From: Ricinus communis
Lineage: Eukaryota > Streptophyta > Magnoliopsida > Malpighiales > Euphorbiaceae
Assembly (NCBI RefSeq): GCF_019578655.1
Contig: NC_063261.1
Coordinates: forward strand, 14,188,216-14,252,215
DNA: 64,000 nt
Direction: 5' to 3'
The translations under genes were made by a program, and so were the position numbers. The notes under the pieces are model-generated. The model worked only from the letters and a program-made list of their open reading frames with translations, was not told where the DNA came from and searched no databases. Shown here piece after piece: positions 44,279 through 57,093 of this stretch; within the stretch, counting starts at the first letter, position 1; every line of letters begins with the position of its first letter.

Positions 44279-46539
44279 ATATAATATATTATTTTAAATA
44301 TCAATATATATCGTTTAATTTAAGTAATTTAATTTAATGTAAAAAATATTATGTATTTCTAGATAGAGTGTAACTCACTATCTTATTTTTATAAAAAAAT
44401 AAGGCTAATTTAATCTAAATACGTAAAGATTGGGCTAAAATGTCTATAAATTTAAAAAATGGCTAAGTTGAACTCAAGCAATAAAATCAGTGGCCAAATT
44501 GGACTTTATTCCTTTTTTATTCCATAATAACGAAAACACTTTTGTTATTTCAAATGCATTTTATATAAAAAAATAATTATCCTTTTAGAAATAGTATAGT
44601 AAAAAAAAAGGTTAGTTTAGAGTTTTAATCGAAAACATTTAAATGGATTTAATAATTTTTTGTAAATTCTTTTTTATTTGAATATGCATCTAGCCCAAAT
44701 TCTCGCTCTTAATATTGATGTGTGGTATTCTAAAATATTTTACAGAATATTTTTAAAATAACATATTGACTAACAATATTTTTTTAAAGAAAAATTTTTT
44801 GACAGTAAAAATGATATTTTTTTAGCTCTTTTTAGAATATTTATGTAAAAATTCAAAAAAAAAAGGACAAGCCATGGAGAGAATAACGGTGGAGGCCCTT
44901 GAAAATAATGAATGTTTTAAATTATTGAAATTATAGCATGTGAGGATTTATTATTAATGATAATTGTGTGACTTATAGCAAATGTTCTATTAATTTATTA
45001 TTATAGATTGTGAATTAGGAATAAAACGCGTTTAACAATATTGGCATGTTTAGGAATTATTAATAATAATGATTTTATATTTTATATTTATATTTATATG
45101 CATTTTATTTAGCCTCTCAAAATTTTTATATTAATATTTCATTACAAATTATTAAATAATTTGTTTTAAATTTAAATAAATAATATTTTTAGTGAGTATT
45201 AAATATAAATCAATATAATATAATTAATTTCTCATGAATTTTAATAATAGTTGAAATAGAAAAAAAAATTATATGCCCCAACTAAAGTGTTGGGACTATA
45301 TTAAACAAAAAAGAGAGAAATTACCCCTGCTTCTATTCCACCACTTGAGTGTAGAGAAAGTTAACATCCCATGCCACATCTCTAAAAGAGTACCTTAAAT
45401 CTTTAAAGTTACTTTTTAAATTATCCTAAATTATTAATTTATCCTAAAATGAGAAAAGTCAAAAGAAATTAAGAATATTTTATTATTTTTTCTTTTTCTT
45501 TTTCTCATTTTTTAAGAGTTATATTTTTTTCTTTACTTATTCTCTCTTTTTTTTATATTAATAAAATAATTGACTAAAGAGTAAAATAGAATGTTATTGA
45601 AACACACATGAATTTCAATATAAGTATAAATAGATAGTTAATTATTTATAATTAATAAAGAGTGTGTTAGGAATGTTCTAAGAATCTTAGATCTCTTTTA
45701 TTTTCCTCCTCTTGAGCTCTCATCAGAATTTATATGTAAATCACTTCACTCGATCAATTCATTTCATAATTGGACAAAAATAATAAATAATTAACAAATA
45801 ACTAGAAAAGCAACTTAAAAACAACCATAATATAAATTTAAGAAAATAAAAAGTATAAAATTTGATCATGTGATTTAACTTTTTGATACAAATGATTTTG
45901 TAGTCTTTTTTGTGATATTTTAGTCTTATGAGAATTAAAAGGTTAACAATTTATATCCAAATTCACTAACACTATTAATTCCAAAGCTACATTTTAAAGC
46001 AATATATTTATGAAAGTGTTAATATAAACAATCATTTTCATAGGTTAAGATTGATGGAATTCTCTAAGTGCATATTTGACTTGGCTACTTGGTAGTTATG
46101 ATTCTTTTATTTTTCTTGTCGGGTAAGGTTGTTTGCAGATTTAGATATTTGCTATCTTGTGATAATTGTATCTAAATTTTAGGTGCTCAATTCTATTAAC
46201 TTTGGTTAAATTAAAATTGTAAGGATTTAGTAAAAAATGCAATCTTATAATGTTTTAACTACAAATTTTGTCTTTTTAGAATTTTCCAATTAAAAAAGAT
46301 GAAATTTTACTATTTTATTAGGATTTAGTAAAAAAAGACCATTGCTTTTCTTTTTTAATTTACAAAATGAATTAGTAATGAGTTAAATGATTTTGAATGT
46401 TTAGATGTATTTTTATAAAGTAGATATTACCACAGAGTCATACTACTTTAACAAATTAGATAATTATAATCTTATACAATATTAAGTCCAATATCTTAAT
46501 ATACTTATATATAATTTCTACATTGACTGTTTGAGATTG
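44279..46539. repeat. AT-rich spacer T, copy 3
   Basis: The most complete spacer copy, matching 34487-36763 throughout and 13301-14830 in its first part. Composed of AT-rich runs and poly-T/poly-A tracts. No reading frame or transposon ends were recognised. Confidence 0.8.
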
Positions 46540-46984
46540 GGCTATTTGAGCTTGTTTAAGAAAAAAAAGAAAAAACAAGTGGGGAAGCTTTTATTAATTG
46601 ACGACCAATAAACGAAAAAGTAATGAGAGTTTATCCGTTGCTTATAGCAACGGTTCATTTAAAACGAAAAAGTAATTTTTTAGCAACGGTTGCTTTACAG
46701 CGTCACGAAATCTAAATTAGGATTTTCCCGTTGTATATCCGTTGCTTTCAGTATTTGCCTCTTGATATTACAAATTTCCTAATTCGTTTGAGTAGAACAA
46801 ATTTCCCTCTTTTCTATTCTCGCATCTCTGTATTTGCCACGAAATTGAAGACTTCACTGGTGCTTGGGCTCTATTGGCGATTTCTACGCTGCAGAGCATT
46901 CCCGCAAATAATTGACAGGCATGGCTTAAGCACAATATTGATATCCTTTGGAAGCAAAGATCAACTCCGGCATCGTTGATTCTT
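46540..46984. other. unique segment with GCAACGG inverted repeats
   Basis: Present only between spacer T and the kinase locus in copy 3. It contains CCGTTGCTTATAGCAACGG (46636-46654), a self-complementary site, then AGCAACGGTTGCT (46682-46694) and CCGTTGC near 46739. Such GCAACGG arms are common in the subterminal regions of plant CACTA-type transposons, so this may be a remnant. An 82-codon frame at 46731-46979 has no recognisable domain. Confidence 0.45.
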
Positions 46985-48086
46985 GAAGTATCTTTAATAT
47001 TTTCTAATGGCTCCTTCAGAAATAGAAGTTTTTGAAACCTTAAATTACAAACCCTTACACCATTCTTCTCCTACCCATTTCATTCGACTCATTACCACCA
47101 GCACCACCGGGTTATTTAACCCAGTATTTGCGAGTTATCAAGTTTCATGACTGAGCCGTTTCTCTCTTCGATTCAGCCCGAATGGATTCGTCCTAAAACA
47201 ATGCCCATCTAACTTAGCCAAATCTGATTTTTGGAAATTGTCTGGTGCTAAAAGTCGATCTTTATTGTTACAGGTTGTGGTTTATCTCTTCAAATGGGGA
47301 CTGATTTAGTTTGATTAGTAATTGTAAAGTGGTTTTTGCTTTGTCATTTTGATTAATTGCACTCTTTGCATTTTTATTTGGTTTTTTTTTGTTGGATCAT
47401 TTTTTTATGTAATTAATGGTTAAAAGAGTGTTTAATGATATTAGTTTTGTTTTTGTTGCTCTGTCATCTGGCTTCACGGCTTAACAATGAAGGTAATAGC
47501 CTTTATTCTTCGTAATCCGACATGAATTTTACTATGCAATTATTATTATTAAACTGATTTTTGGTTTTGTTCTGATATAAGTTGTTGGTATTGCAAAGCA
47601 TGGTGAAGAAACATGGATGTTGATATAAAGTCAATGTTCTATTTAATGAAGAGTATTGATGTTAAAAGCAGAATATTGCTACTTCAGGAATCTGTGTTGA
47701 TAAAAAGATCAATTGGTGGTTTGTATGGTGGCTTTGGTGTAGTACTGTTAGTGGTACTTAAGAAATTAGAAAGAAAGGAAAGGAATAAGAGCACATATGG
47801 GTTGTCTCTGTATTTTTTTCTAATACTTGCGCTGTTTTCTTTCTTTTTTTTTTTCTTCTTTTTAAGAGAAAAGGGTTAGGAGGGGAGACCATTGTCTACT
47901 GCTGCATGAAATCACTTTCCTTGTATCAGCAGAAAAATAAGAGAGACTGCACTGTTAAATTACAGAGTTTAGACATAGACTATAGTTTTAGCCAATTTTG
48001 TGTTTAATTGGACTAAAATATACTTAAAAGTGATTTTAATTTCATTTAAGGTGGAGATTCTGTTCTTTGATTAATCTAATATGCAG
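46985..48086 (+). pseudogene. kinase-locus upstream region, copy 2
   Basis: Near-identical to 14880-15967. Includes a short ATG frame at about 47147 (MTEPFLSSIQPEWIRPKTMP) and intron-like T-rich sequence. No kinase motif is recognisable before the first pseudoexon. Confidence 0.5.
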
Positions 48087-48624
48087 TATTCAATTTGGTT
48101 TGAGATTGATAAGAATATGGCAAGGGAGATCATAAATGACAGGTCACTTGCTTCAAGGTGGTTTGTCTTTGACACTTTCTTTCTTGTTCTTTTTTCTTTT
48201 TTTCCGAAAGTTCTAGTTATTGCATAGGTGTTTATCAAAATAGGATTAACTTAATTTCTGGATATAAAATAGTGGGCTTTTAAGTGATTGCAGGTGGTTT
48301 TGACACCAAGCCATCTAGCTATGGAGTATGCTGCTGGAGGAGAGCTCTTTGAGCAAATCTGCGATATTGGAAGATTCAGCAAAGGTAAGATTTTTATGTC
48401 TCTTTTCAACTTCAATTTTCGGAATATGAATACACTAAGTAGAGTAGTAACTTTGTGCAAATCGAGGCAAAAACTTGCGAAACGATTTAGCTCAAATTAC
48501 TTTTTTATTGTCTGCAAAACTTGTCTTTTCTTTTGCGTTGCATGCTGGATACTTTTTCCAACAACTTATTTCTGGAGTCAGCTACTACTGTTCCCTAGAT
48601 CAGATAACATTTTGCTTTTTGATG
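48087..48624 (+). pseudogene. SnRK2-like protein kinase pseudogene, copy 2
   Basis: Three pseudoexons as in copy 1. Exon A (48087-48157) gives EIDKNMAREIINDRSL. Exon B (48294-48384) is bounded by TTGCAG and GTAAGA and gives [20 protein letters not shown] then [10 protein letters not shown], slightly closer to the family than copy 1 (His kept after TPS, Gly before RFS). Exon C (about 48543-48624) gives [18 protein letters not shown], then departs from the kinase pattern before HRDLK. The N-terminal loop, catalytic loop, activation segment and C-lobe are absent. Both copies lack the same residues before MEYAAGG and at the end of exon A, so the gene was already dead before duplication. Confidence 0.85.
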
Positions 48625-49346
48625 GATAGGGAAATTGGTCTATATTATTTATTTGTTCTGTTCTAATATATGCAACAAATATGTCATATATCAATCAACA
48701 ATACATATGTTTTTTTGTTACATGTATCGAATGAAGAAAAAGAAGCTATTATGAAAGTGGAACCTAATTTTCATATTTACTCTAGCAAAGACCTAGACAT
48801 ATAAGCCCTTTATATTTTATTCGTTTTGCTTTACATGGGTCATTTTGCCTTTTGAAGTAAAGTATGCAATGTAGTCATTTGATCATTCCATGGTATTGTT
48901 AAAAAATTTACTTAAGTTAATGTTCTTAAGGAATTTGGATCTCTCTTGTTTACTTTAAGATTTTGTACGACAAGCGAGAATATTTAAAAGAAGTTCATGA
49001 AAAAATTGATAAGTTAATAAAATGTCGGATAATTTTAAGTTCAGGTTCTATAAAATGTTGTTCAATAGGAAATTAATTGCATTCTTGTTTGAACTGTGTT
49101 GCTCGATGTGGCTCTTTGGAGATTATTAGTCTAGTTGGGTTTTCTTTTCCAAGCAATATCATTTTATAATATGCAGTTTTGAAGTCTGACTTTTCAAAAC
49201 TTTCTTGTTTCATCCTGGAAAAGTATCTTCTTTCTATTGTTGCAGTGATGATGGTTGGTTTTGTATCGGTCATATTAAAGTAGCTTTATTCTTAAACCAT
49301 TATTATATTCTTGATCACAACTCTTCAATAAAACTTGCATATATAG
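48625..49346. repeat. kinase-locus downstream segment, copy 2
   Basis: Matches 16505-17242 and 97-577. It joins the satellite at TCAAT (49347-49351), with about 250 bp less than copy 1 at this junction. No exon was recognised. Confidence 0.7.
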
Positions 49347-52300
49347 TCAATGAGTTCACATGTGCATTTGTCATGCATCATAGAGTCACATATAAGTCAT
49401 TCATTGTCATGTATGAAGGTTGTATATTAGTCTGACATATATGGACACAAGAACATTAGTTTCAAAATAATAATAAAAAAAATGAAATCAAATGATTGTT
49501 AAAAACTCAATCATTTTACGGTCCATATTGAAGATGAATTTGAAAAAGACATGAAATATGAATGAACAATTTTAGATATAACTCGAGATATATTAAAGTC
49601 CAAGTTGTCAGTCAATCAGTCGCATATACATTGGTCCTGCATCAAAGTCACATATAACTATGCATTATCAAGTACTAAGGTCATATATTAGGATGACACA
49701 TTAGATACAAGGACATTAGTTCCAACATAATAATATAAGAAAACGAAATGAATGATTGTGCAAAATAACATCATTTTAGCGTTCAGATTGTTAAAAATAA
49801 ATTTTATAAGGACATGAAATCTGAATGAACAATTTTGGGCATAACCTGAGATAGATCAAAGTTCTAGGTAAGTAATATTTAAGTATGAAATGGACAACAC
49901 ATCAAGTTGCAAGGAAGGAGTATAACATTAAGATCTTGATGTATACGAGCACATATTAAGTTTAATATCTATTATTTGGGTCCCATCCAACTTGCTGCAT
50001 AAGTGTCTTTAGAGCAATAAAACTTGAGAATAACGATAAGTTTGTGAGTTGATACTTAAATTACCTTACTGCATAATTATTATTAAATTTTTGATGATTA
50101 TTATTATTATTATTACTGTTATTGTAGTTGTAGTTGTTGTTACTGTAGTTGCAGTTGTTGTTATTATTATTATTACTACTATTACTACTACTACTATTAC
50201 TACTATTTCTACTACTATATTGCCATGAGTATTATTAAGCTATATTTGATATTGTATTAAATGATGTGAAATAATGTGATGATGTTTGGTTTAGTATATG
50301 CTAGAGTTACATCTGAAATCAAAGTAGAAATTTAGTAATTAGAGCCTAGGTTAATAATAATCAGTCAAGCGACTTGATAAGTACACAATTCTTGATTGTC
50401 TTTTATGAATTTCTTTTATTTGTACATGATAAGTCACTTACTAGTGATGAAGGTTTTGCATTTATTAAATTTTACAAATTGAAAATGCTTTTTGGCAATT
50501 GGGCTTTAGTTTCAATATATCATAATAATTCAATTTGATAAAGGTAAAAAGGATTTGATAATAGTTTTAGAAGTAAATTTTGAAATTTGAGTGTTTTATG
50601 AACTTTGTTATTTTGGAACTTCATGATTGTGGCCAAGTTGTCAGCCAATGAGTGGCATATGCATTGGTCATGCATCATAGTTATATATAAGTCATGCATT
50701 GTCAAGTACTAAGGTCATATATTAGCATGACACATTGGACAGAAGGACATTATTTCTAAAATAATAATATAAGAAAAAGAAATGAAATGTTTGTGAAAAT
50801 AAAATCATTTTATAGTTCATGTTGTTAAAAATGAACTTTATAAGGATATGGATGATGAACAAACAATTTTGGGTATTAATTTGAAATTGATCACACTCCT
50901 CTAGGTAAGTTATATTTACATATGAAATGGTCAATGCATCAAGGTGCAGGGAAGGAATACAACATCAAGATCTTGATGTATACAAACACTTACTAATTTT
51001 TATTTGCATTTATTTGGGTCTCATTCAACTCGCTGCACAAGAGTTTGAAAGCTATACAACTTAAGGATAATGAGAAGTTTGTGAGTTCATACTTACCTTA
51101 CTGCATGATATTATTATTGCTTTCATTATTATTATTCCAATTATCATTGTTATTATTATTTCTACTACTACTACTATAACTACTACAGTTATTACTATTT
51201 CTACTATGACTGTGTTGCTATGAGTATTGTTAAGATATATTGGTTGTTGTATTATATGATTTGAAATAATGTGATAATGTTTGTTTTAGTATTTGCTAGA
51301 ATTACATCCAATATGAAAATAGTGGTTTTGTATTAGGAGGCTAGGTTCATAATAACCACTTAAACGACTCGGTAAGTACACAATTCTTGATTGTTTTTTG
51401 TTAATTTCTTTTATTTGTACATGACAAGTGACTTACTGGTCCATGTGTTGAATGTATTAAATTTTAAAAATTTAAAATGTTTTTTGGCAATTGCGGCTTT
51501 AGTTTCAATATACTATAATAAATCAGTTTGATAACGGTAAAAAGAATTTGATGATATTTTAGAGGGGCATTTTGAAATTTGAATTTTCTTATGAATTATG
51601 TTATTTTGGAACTTGATTCTTATGTCCAAGTTGTCAATCACTGAGTCGCATATGCATTAATCATGCATCATAGTCACATAAAAGTCACACATTGTCAAGT
51701 ACTAAAGTCATCAATCAACATCACAATTTGGACACAAGGACATTATTTTCAAAATAATAATATAAGAAAATGAAATGAAATGTTTATGAAAAATAAAATC
51801 ATTTTAAAATCATATTATTAACAATGAACTTTATAAAGACATGAAAGTTGAACAAACAATTTTCGATATAATATGAGATTTATCAAAGTACTCTTGGTAA
51901 GCTATTCCTAAGTATGAAATAGACAACACATCAAGGTACAAAGAATGAGTACAACATCAAGATCTTAATGTATAAGAGCACATACTAATTTTACTTTCTA
52001 TTTATTTAGATCCCATCCAACTCACTCCACAAGAGTTTTGAAAGCTATGCAACTTGAGGATAACAATAAGTTTGTAAATTGACACTTAAGTTACCTTAAT
52101 ATATGATTTTTATTATTGCTTTCATAATTATTATTATTATTATTGTTATTATTCTTACTACTATGATTGTGTTGCTATGAGTATTGTTAAGATATATTAG
52201 TTGTTTTATTAAATGATTTGAAATAATGTGATAATATTTGTTTTAGTATTTGCTAGAATTACAACCAATATGAAAATAGTGGTTTTGTACTAGGAGGCTA

Positions 52301-55300
52301 GGTTCATAATAACCAGTTAAGCGACTCGGTAAGTGCACAATTCTTGATTGTTTTTTTCTTAATTTCTTTTATTTGTAAATCATAAGTGAGTTACTGCTGA
52401 TGGAGGTTTTGAATGTATTAAATTTTATAAATTTATAATGTATTTTGGCAATTGGGGCTTTAGTTTGAGTATACTATAATAAATTAATTTTATTAAGGTA
52501 AAAAGAATTTGATGATATTTTAGAGGTGCATTTCGAAATTTGAATTTTCTGATGAATTATGTTATTTTGGAACTTGATTCTTGTGTCCGATTTGTCAATC
52601 ACTGAGTTGCATATGCATTGATCATGCATCATAGTCACATATAAGTCACGCATTGTCAAGTACTAAAGTCATCCATTAGCATGTCAAATTGGACACAAGG
52701 ACATTATTTTCAAAATAAGAATATAAGAAAACGAAATTAAATGTTTGTGATAAATAAAATCATTTTAAGTTCATATGATTAACAATGAACTTTATAAGGA
52801 CATGAAAGTTGAAGAAATAATTTTTGATATAATCTGAGATTTCTCAAAGTAGTCTTGGTAAACTATTTCTATGTATGAAATAGACAACACATTAAGGTAC
52901 AAGGAAGGAGTACAACATCAAGATCTTAATGTATAAGAGCACATACTAATTTTGCTTTGTATTTATTTAGATCCCATCCAACTCACTCCACAAGACTTTT
53001 GAAAGCTATGCAACTTGAGAATAACAATAAGTTTGTAAGTTGACACTTAGCTTACCTTAATATATTATTTTTATTATTGCTTTCATAATTATTATTATTA
53101 TTATTATTATTATTGTTGTTGTTATTATTCTTACTACTATGACTGTGTTGCTATGAGTATTGTTAAGATATATTTGTTGTTTTATTATTTTATTTAAAAT
53201 AATGTGATAATGTTTGTTTTAGTATTTGCTAGAATTACATCGAGTATGAAATTAATGGTTTTGTACTAGGAGGCTAGGTTCATAATAACCATTTAAGCGA
53301 CTCAGTAAGTATACAATTCTTGATTGTTTTTTATTAATTTCTTTTATTTGTAAATCACAAGTGAGTTACTGCTGATGGAGGCTTTGAATGTATTAAATTT
53401 TACAAATTGAAAATATTTTTTGGCAATTAGGGCTTTAGTTTCAGTATACTATAATAAATGAGTTTCATAAAGGTAAAAAGAATTTGATTGTATTTTAGAG
53501 GGGCATTTTGAAATTTGAATTTTCTAATGAATTCTATTATTTTGGAACTTGATTCTTGTGTCCAACTTGTCAATCACTGAGTCGCATATGCATTGGTCAT
53601 GCATTATAGTCACATATAAGTCACGCATTGTCAAGTACTAAAGTCATCCATTAGCATGGTAAATTGGACACAAAAACATTTTTTTTCAAAATAATAATAT
53701 AAGAAAATGAAATAAAATGTTTGTGAAAAATAAAATCATTTTAAGTTTATATTATTAACAATGAACCTTAAAAAGACATGAAAGTTGAACAAATAATTGT
53801 TGATATAATATAAGATTTATCAAAGTACTCTTGATAAGCTATTTCTAAGTATGAAATAGACAACACATCAAGGTACAAGGAAGGAGTACAACATCAAGAT
53901 CTTAATGTATAAGAGCACATACTAATTTTGCTTTCTATTTATTTAGATCCCATCCAGCTCACTCCACAAGAGTTTTGAAAGCTATGCAACTTGAGGATAA
54001 CAATAAGTTTGTAAGTTGACACTTAATTTATCTTAATATATGATTTTTGTTATTGCTTTCATAATTATTATTATTATTATTATTATTATTATTGTAATTA
54101 TTCTTACTACTATGACTCTGTTGCTATTAGTATTGTTAAAATATATTTGTTGTTTTATTATATGATTTGAAATAATGTGATAATGTTTGTTTTAGTATTC
54201 TCTAGAATTACATCCAGTATGAAAATAGTGGTTTTGTACTAGGAGGCTAGGTTCATAATAACCAGTTAAGCGACTCGGTAAGTACACAATTCTTGATTGT
54301 TTTTTATTAATTTCTTTTGTTTATAAATCATAAGTGAGTTACTCGTGATGGAGGTTTTAAATGTATTAAATTTTATAAATTGAAAATATTTTATTTGTAA
54401 GTCACGAGTGAGTTACTGGTGATAGAGGTTTTGAATATATTAAATTTTGCAAATTGAAAATGTTTTTTCGCAGTTAAGGCTTTAGTTTGAGTATACTATA
54501 ATAAATCAGTTTAATAAAGGTAAAAAGAATTTGATGATATTTTAGAGGGAGATTTTGAAATTTGAATTTTCTTATGAATTATGTTATTTTGGAACTTGAT
54601 TCTTGTGTTCAAGTTGTCAATCAATGAGTCACATATGCATTCGTCATGCATCATTATCACATATAAGTCACGCATTATCAGGTACTAAAGTCATCCATTA
54701 GCATGACAAATTTAACATAAGGAAATTATTTTCAAAATAAGAATATAAGAAAATGAAATGAAATGTTTGTGAAAAATAAAATTATTTTAAGTTCATATTA
54801 TTAACAATAAACTTTATAAAGATATGAAAGTTGAAGAAACAATTTTCGATATAATCTGAGATTTATCAAAGTACTCTTGGTAAGCTATTTCTAAGTATGA
54901 AATAGACAACACATCAAGGTACAAGGAATGAGTACAACATCAAGATCTCAATATATAAGAGCACATACTAATTTTGCTTTCTACTTATTTAGATCTCATC
55001 CAACTCACTCCACAAGAGTTTTGAAAGCTATGCAACTTGAGGATAAAAATAAGTTTGTAAGTTGACACTGAACTTACCTTACTATAAGATTTTTATTATT
55101 TCTTTCATAATAATTATTATTATTATTGTTATTATTCTTACTACTATGACTGTGTTGCTGTGAGTATTGTTGAGATATATTGGTTGTTGTATTATATGAT
55201 TTGAAATAATGTGATAATGTTTGTTTTAGTATTTGCTAGAATTATATCTAATATGAAAATAATGGTTTTGTATTAGGAGGCTAGGTTCATAATAACCAGT

Positions 55301-57027
55301 TAAGCGACTCGGTAAGTACACAATTCTTGATTATTTTTTTTGTTAATTTCTTATATTTGAAAATCACAAGTGAGTTACTCGTGATGAAGGTTTTAAATGT
55401 ATTAAATTTTACAAATTGAAAAGGTTTTTTGGCAATTGGGGCTTTTGTTTCAGTATACTATAATAAATCAGTTTGATAAAGGTAAAAATATTTGACGATA
55501 TTTTATAGGGGCATTTTGAAATTTGAATTTTTTTATGAATTATGTTATTTTGGAACCTCATTCTTATGTCCAACTTGTCAATCACTGAGTCGCATATGCA
55601 TTGGTCATGTATAATAGTCACATATAAGTCACGCATTGTCAAGTACTCAAGTCATCTATTAGCATGACAAATTGGATACAAAGACATTATTTTCAAAATA
55701 AGAATATAAGAAAATGAAATGAAATGCTTGTGAAAAAATAAAATCATTTTATGTTCATATTATTAACAATGAACTTTATAAAGACATGAAAGTTGAACAA
55801 ACAACTTTCAATATAATATGAGATTTATCAAAGTAGTCTTGGTAAGCTATTTCTAAATATGAAATAGACAACACAACAAGGTACAAGGAAGGAGTACAAT
55901 ATCAAGATCTTAATGTATAAGAGCACATACTAATTTTGCTTTGTATTTATTTAGATCCCATCCAACTCACTCCACAAGAGTTTTGAAAGCTATGCAACTT
56001 GAGGATAACAATAAGTTTGTAAGTTGACACCTAACTTACCTTAGTATATGATTTTTATTATTGCTTTCATAATTAATATTATTATTATTGTTATTATTCT
56101 TACTACTATGATCGAGTTGCTATGAGTATTGTTAAGATATATTTATTTTTTTATTATATGATTTGAAATAATGTGATAATGTTTATTTTAGTATTTACTA
56201 GAATTACATCCAGTATGATAATAGTGATTTTGTACTAGGAGGCTAGGTTCATAATAACCACTTAAGCGACTCAGTAAGTACATAATTCTTGATTTTTTTA
56301 TTAATTTCTTTTATTTGTAAATCACAAGTGAGTTACTGCTGATGGAGGTTTTGAATGTATTAAATTTTACAAATTGAAAATGTTTTTTGGCAATTGGGGC
56401 TTTAGTTTCAGTATACTATAATAAATGAGTTTCATAAAGATAAAAAGAATTTGATGGTATTTTAGAGGGGCATTTTGAAATTTGAATTTTTCTTATGAAT
56501 TATGTTATTTTGGAACTTGGTTCTTGTGTCCAAGTTGTCAATCATTGAGTCGCATATGCATTGGTCATGTATCATAGTCACATTTAAGTCACGCATTGTC
56601 AAGTACTAAAGTCATCTATTAACATGATAAATTGGACAGAAGGACATTATTTTCAAAATAATAATATAAGAAAATGAAATGAAATGTTTATGAAAAATAA
56701 AATCAGTTTAAAGTTCATATTATTAATAATGAACTTTATAAGGGTATGAAAGATGGACGAACAATTTTCGATATATTGTGAGATTGTATAAAGTGCCCTT
56801 GTAAACTATTTCTAATTATGAAATGGACAACACATCAAGGTACAAAGAAGGAGTACAACATCAAGATCTTAATGTATAAGAGCACTTACTAGTTTAGCTT
56901 TTTATTTATTTAGATCCCATCTAGCTCATTCCACAAGACTTTTGAAAGCTATACAACTTGAGGATAATAATAAGTTTATAAGTTGACACTTAACTTATCT
57001 TACTATATGATTTTTATTATTGCCTTA

Positions 57028-57031
57028 GTAA

Positions 57032-57092
<61 letters not shown>
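57028..57092. repeat. (TAA)n(TTA)n self-complementary microsatellite
   Basis: About nine AAT-phase triplets followed by about twelve ATT triplets, so the tract can fold on itself. It lies at the microsatellite position of its unit. Confidence 0.9.

Positions 57093-57093
<1 letters not shown>

Noticed and set aside
46731..46979. 82-codon frame as a new gene
   Set aside because: AT-rich single-copy frame without a recognised domain, next to transposon-like inverted repeats; not enough support.
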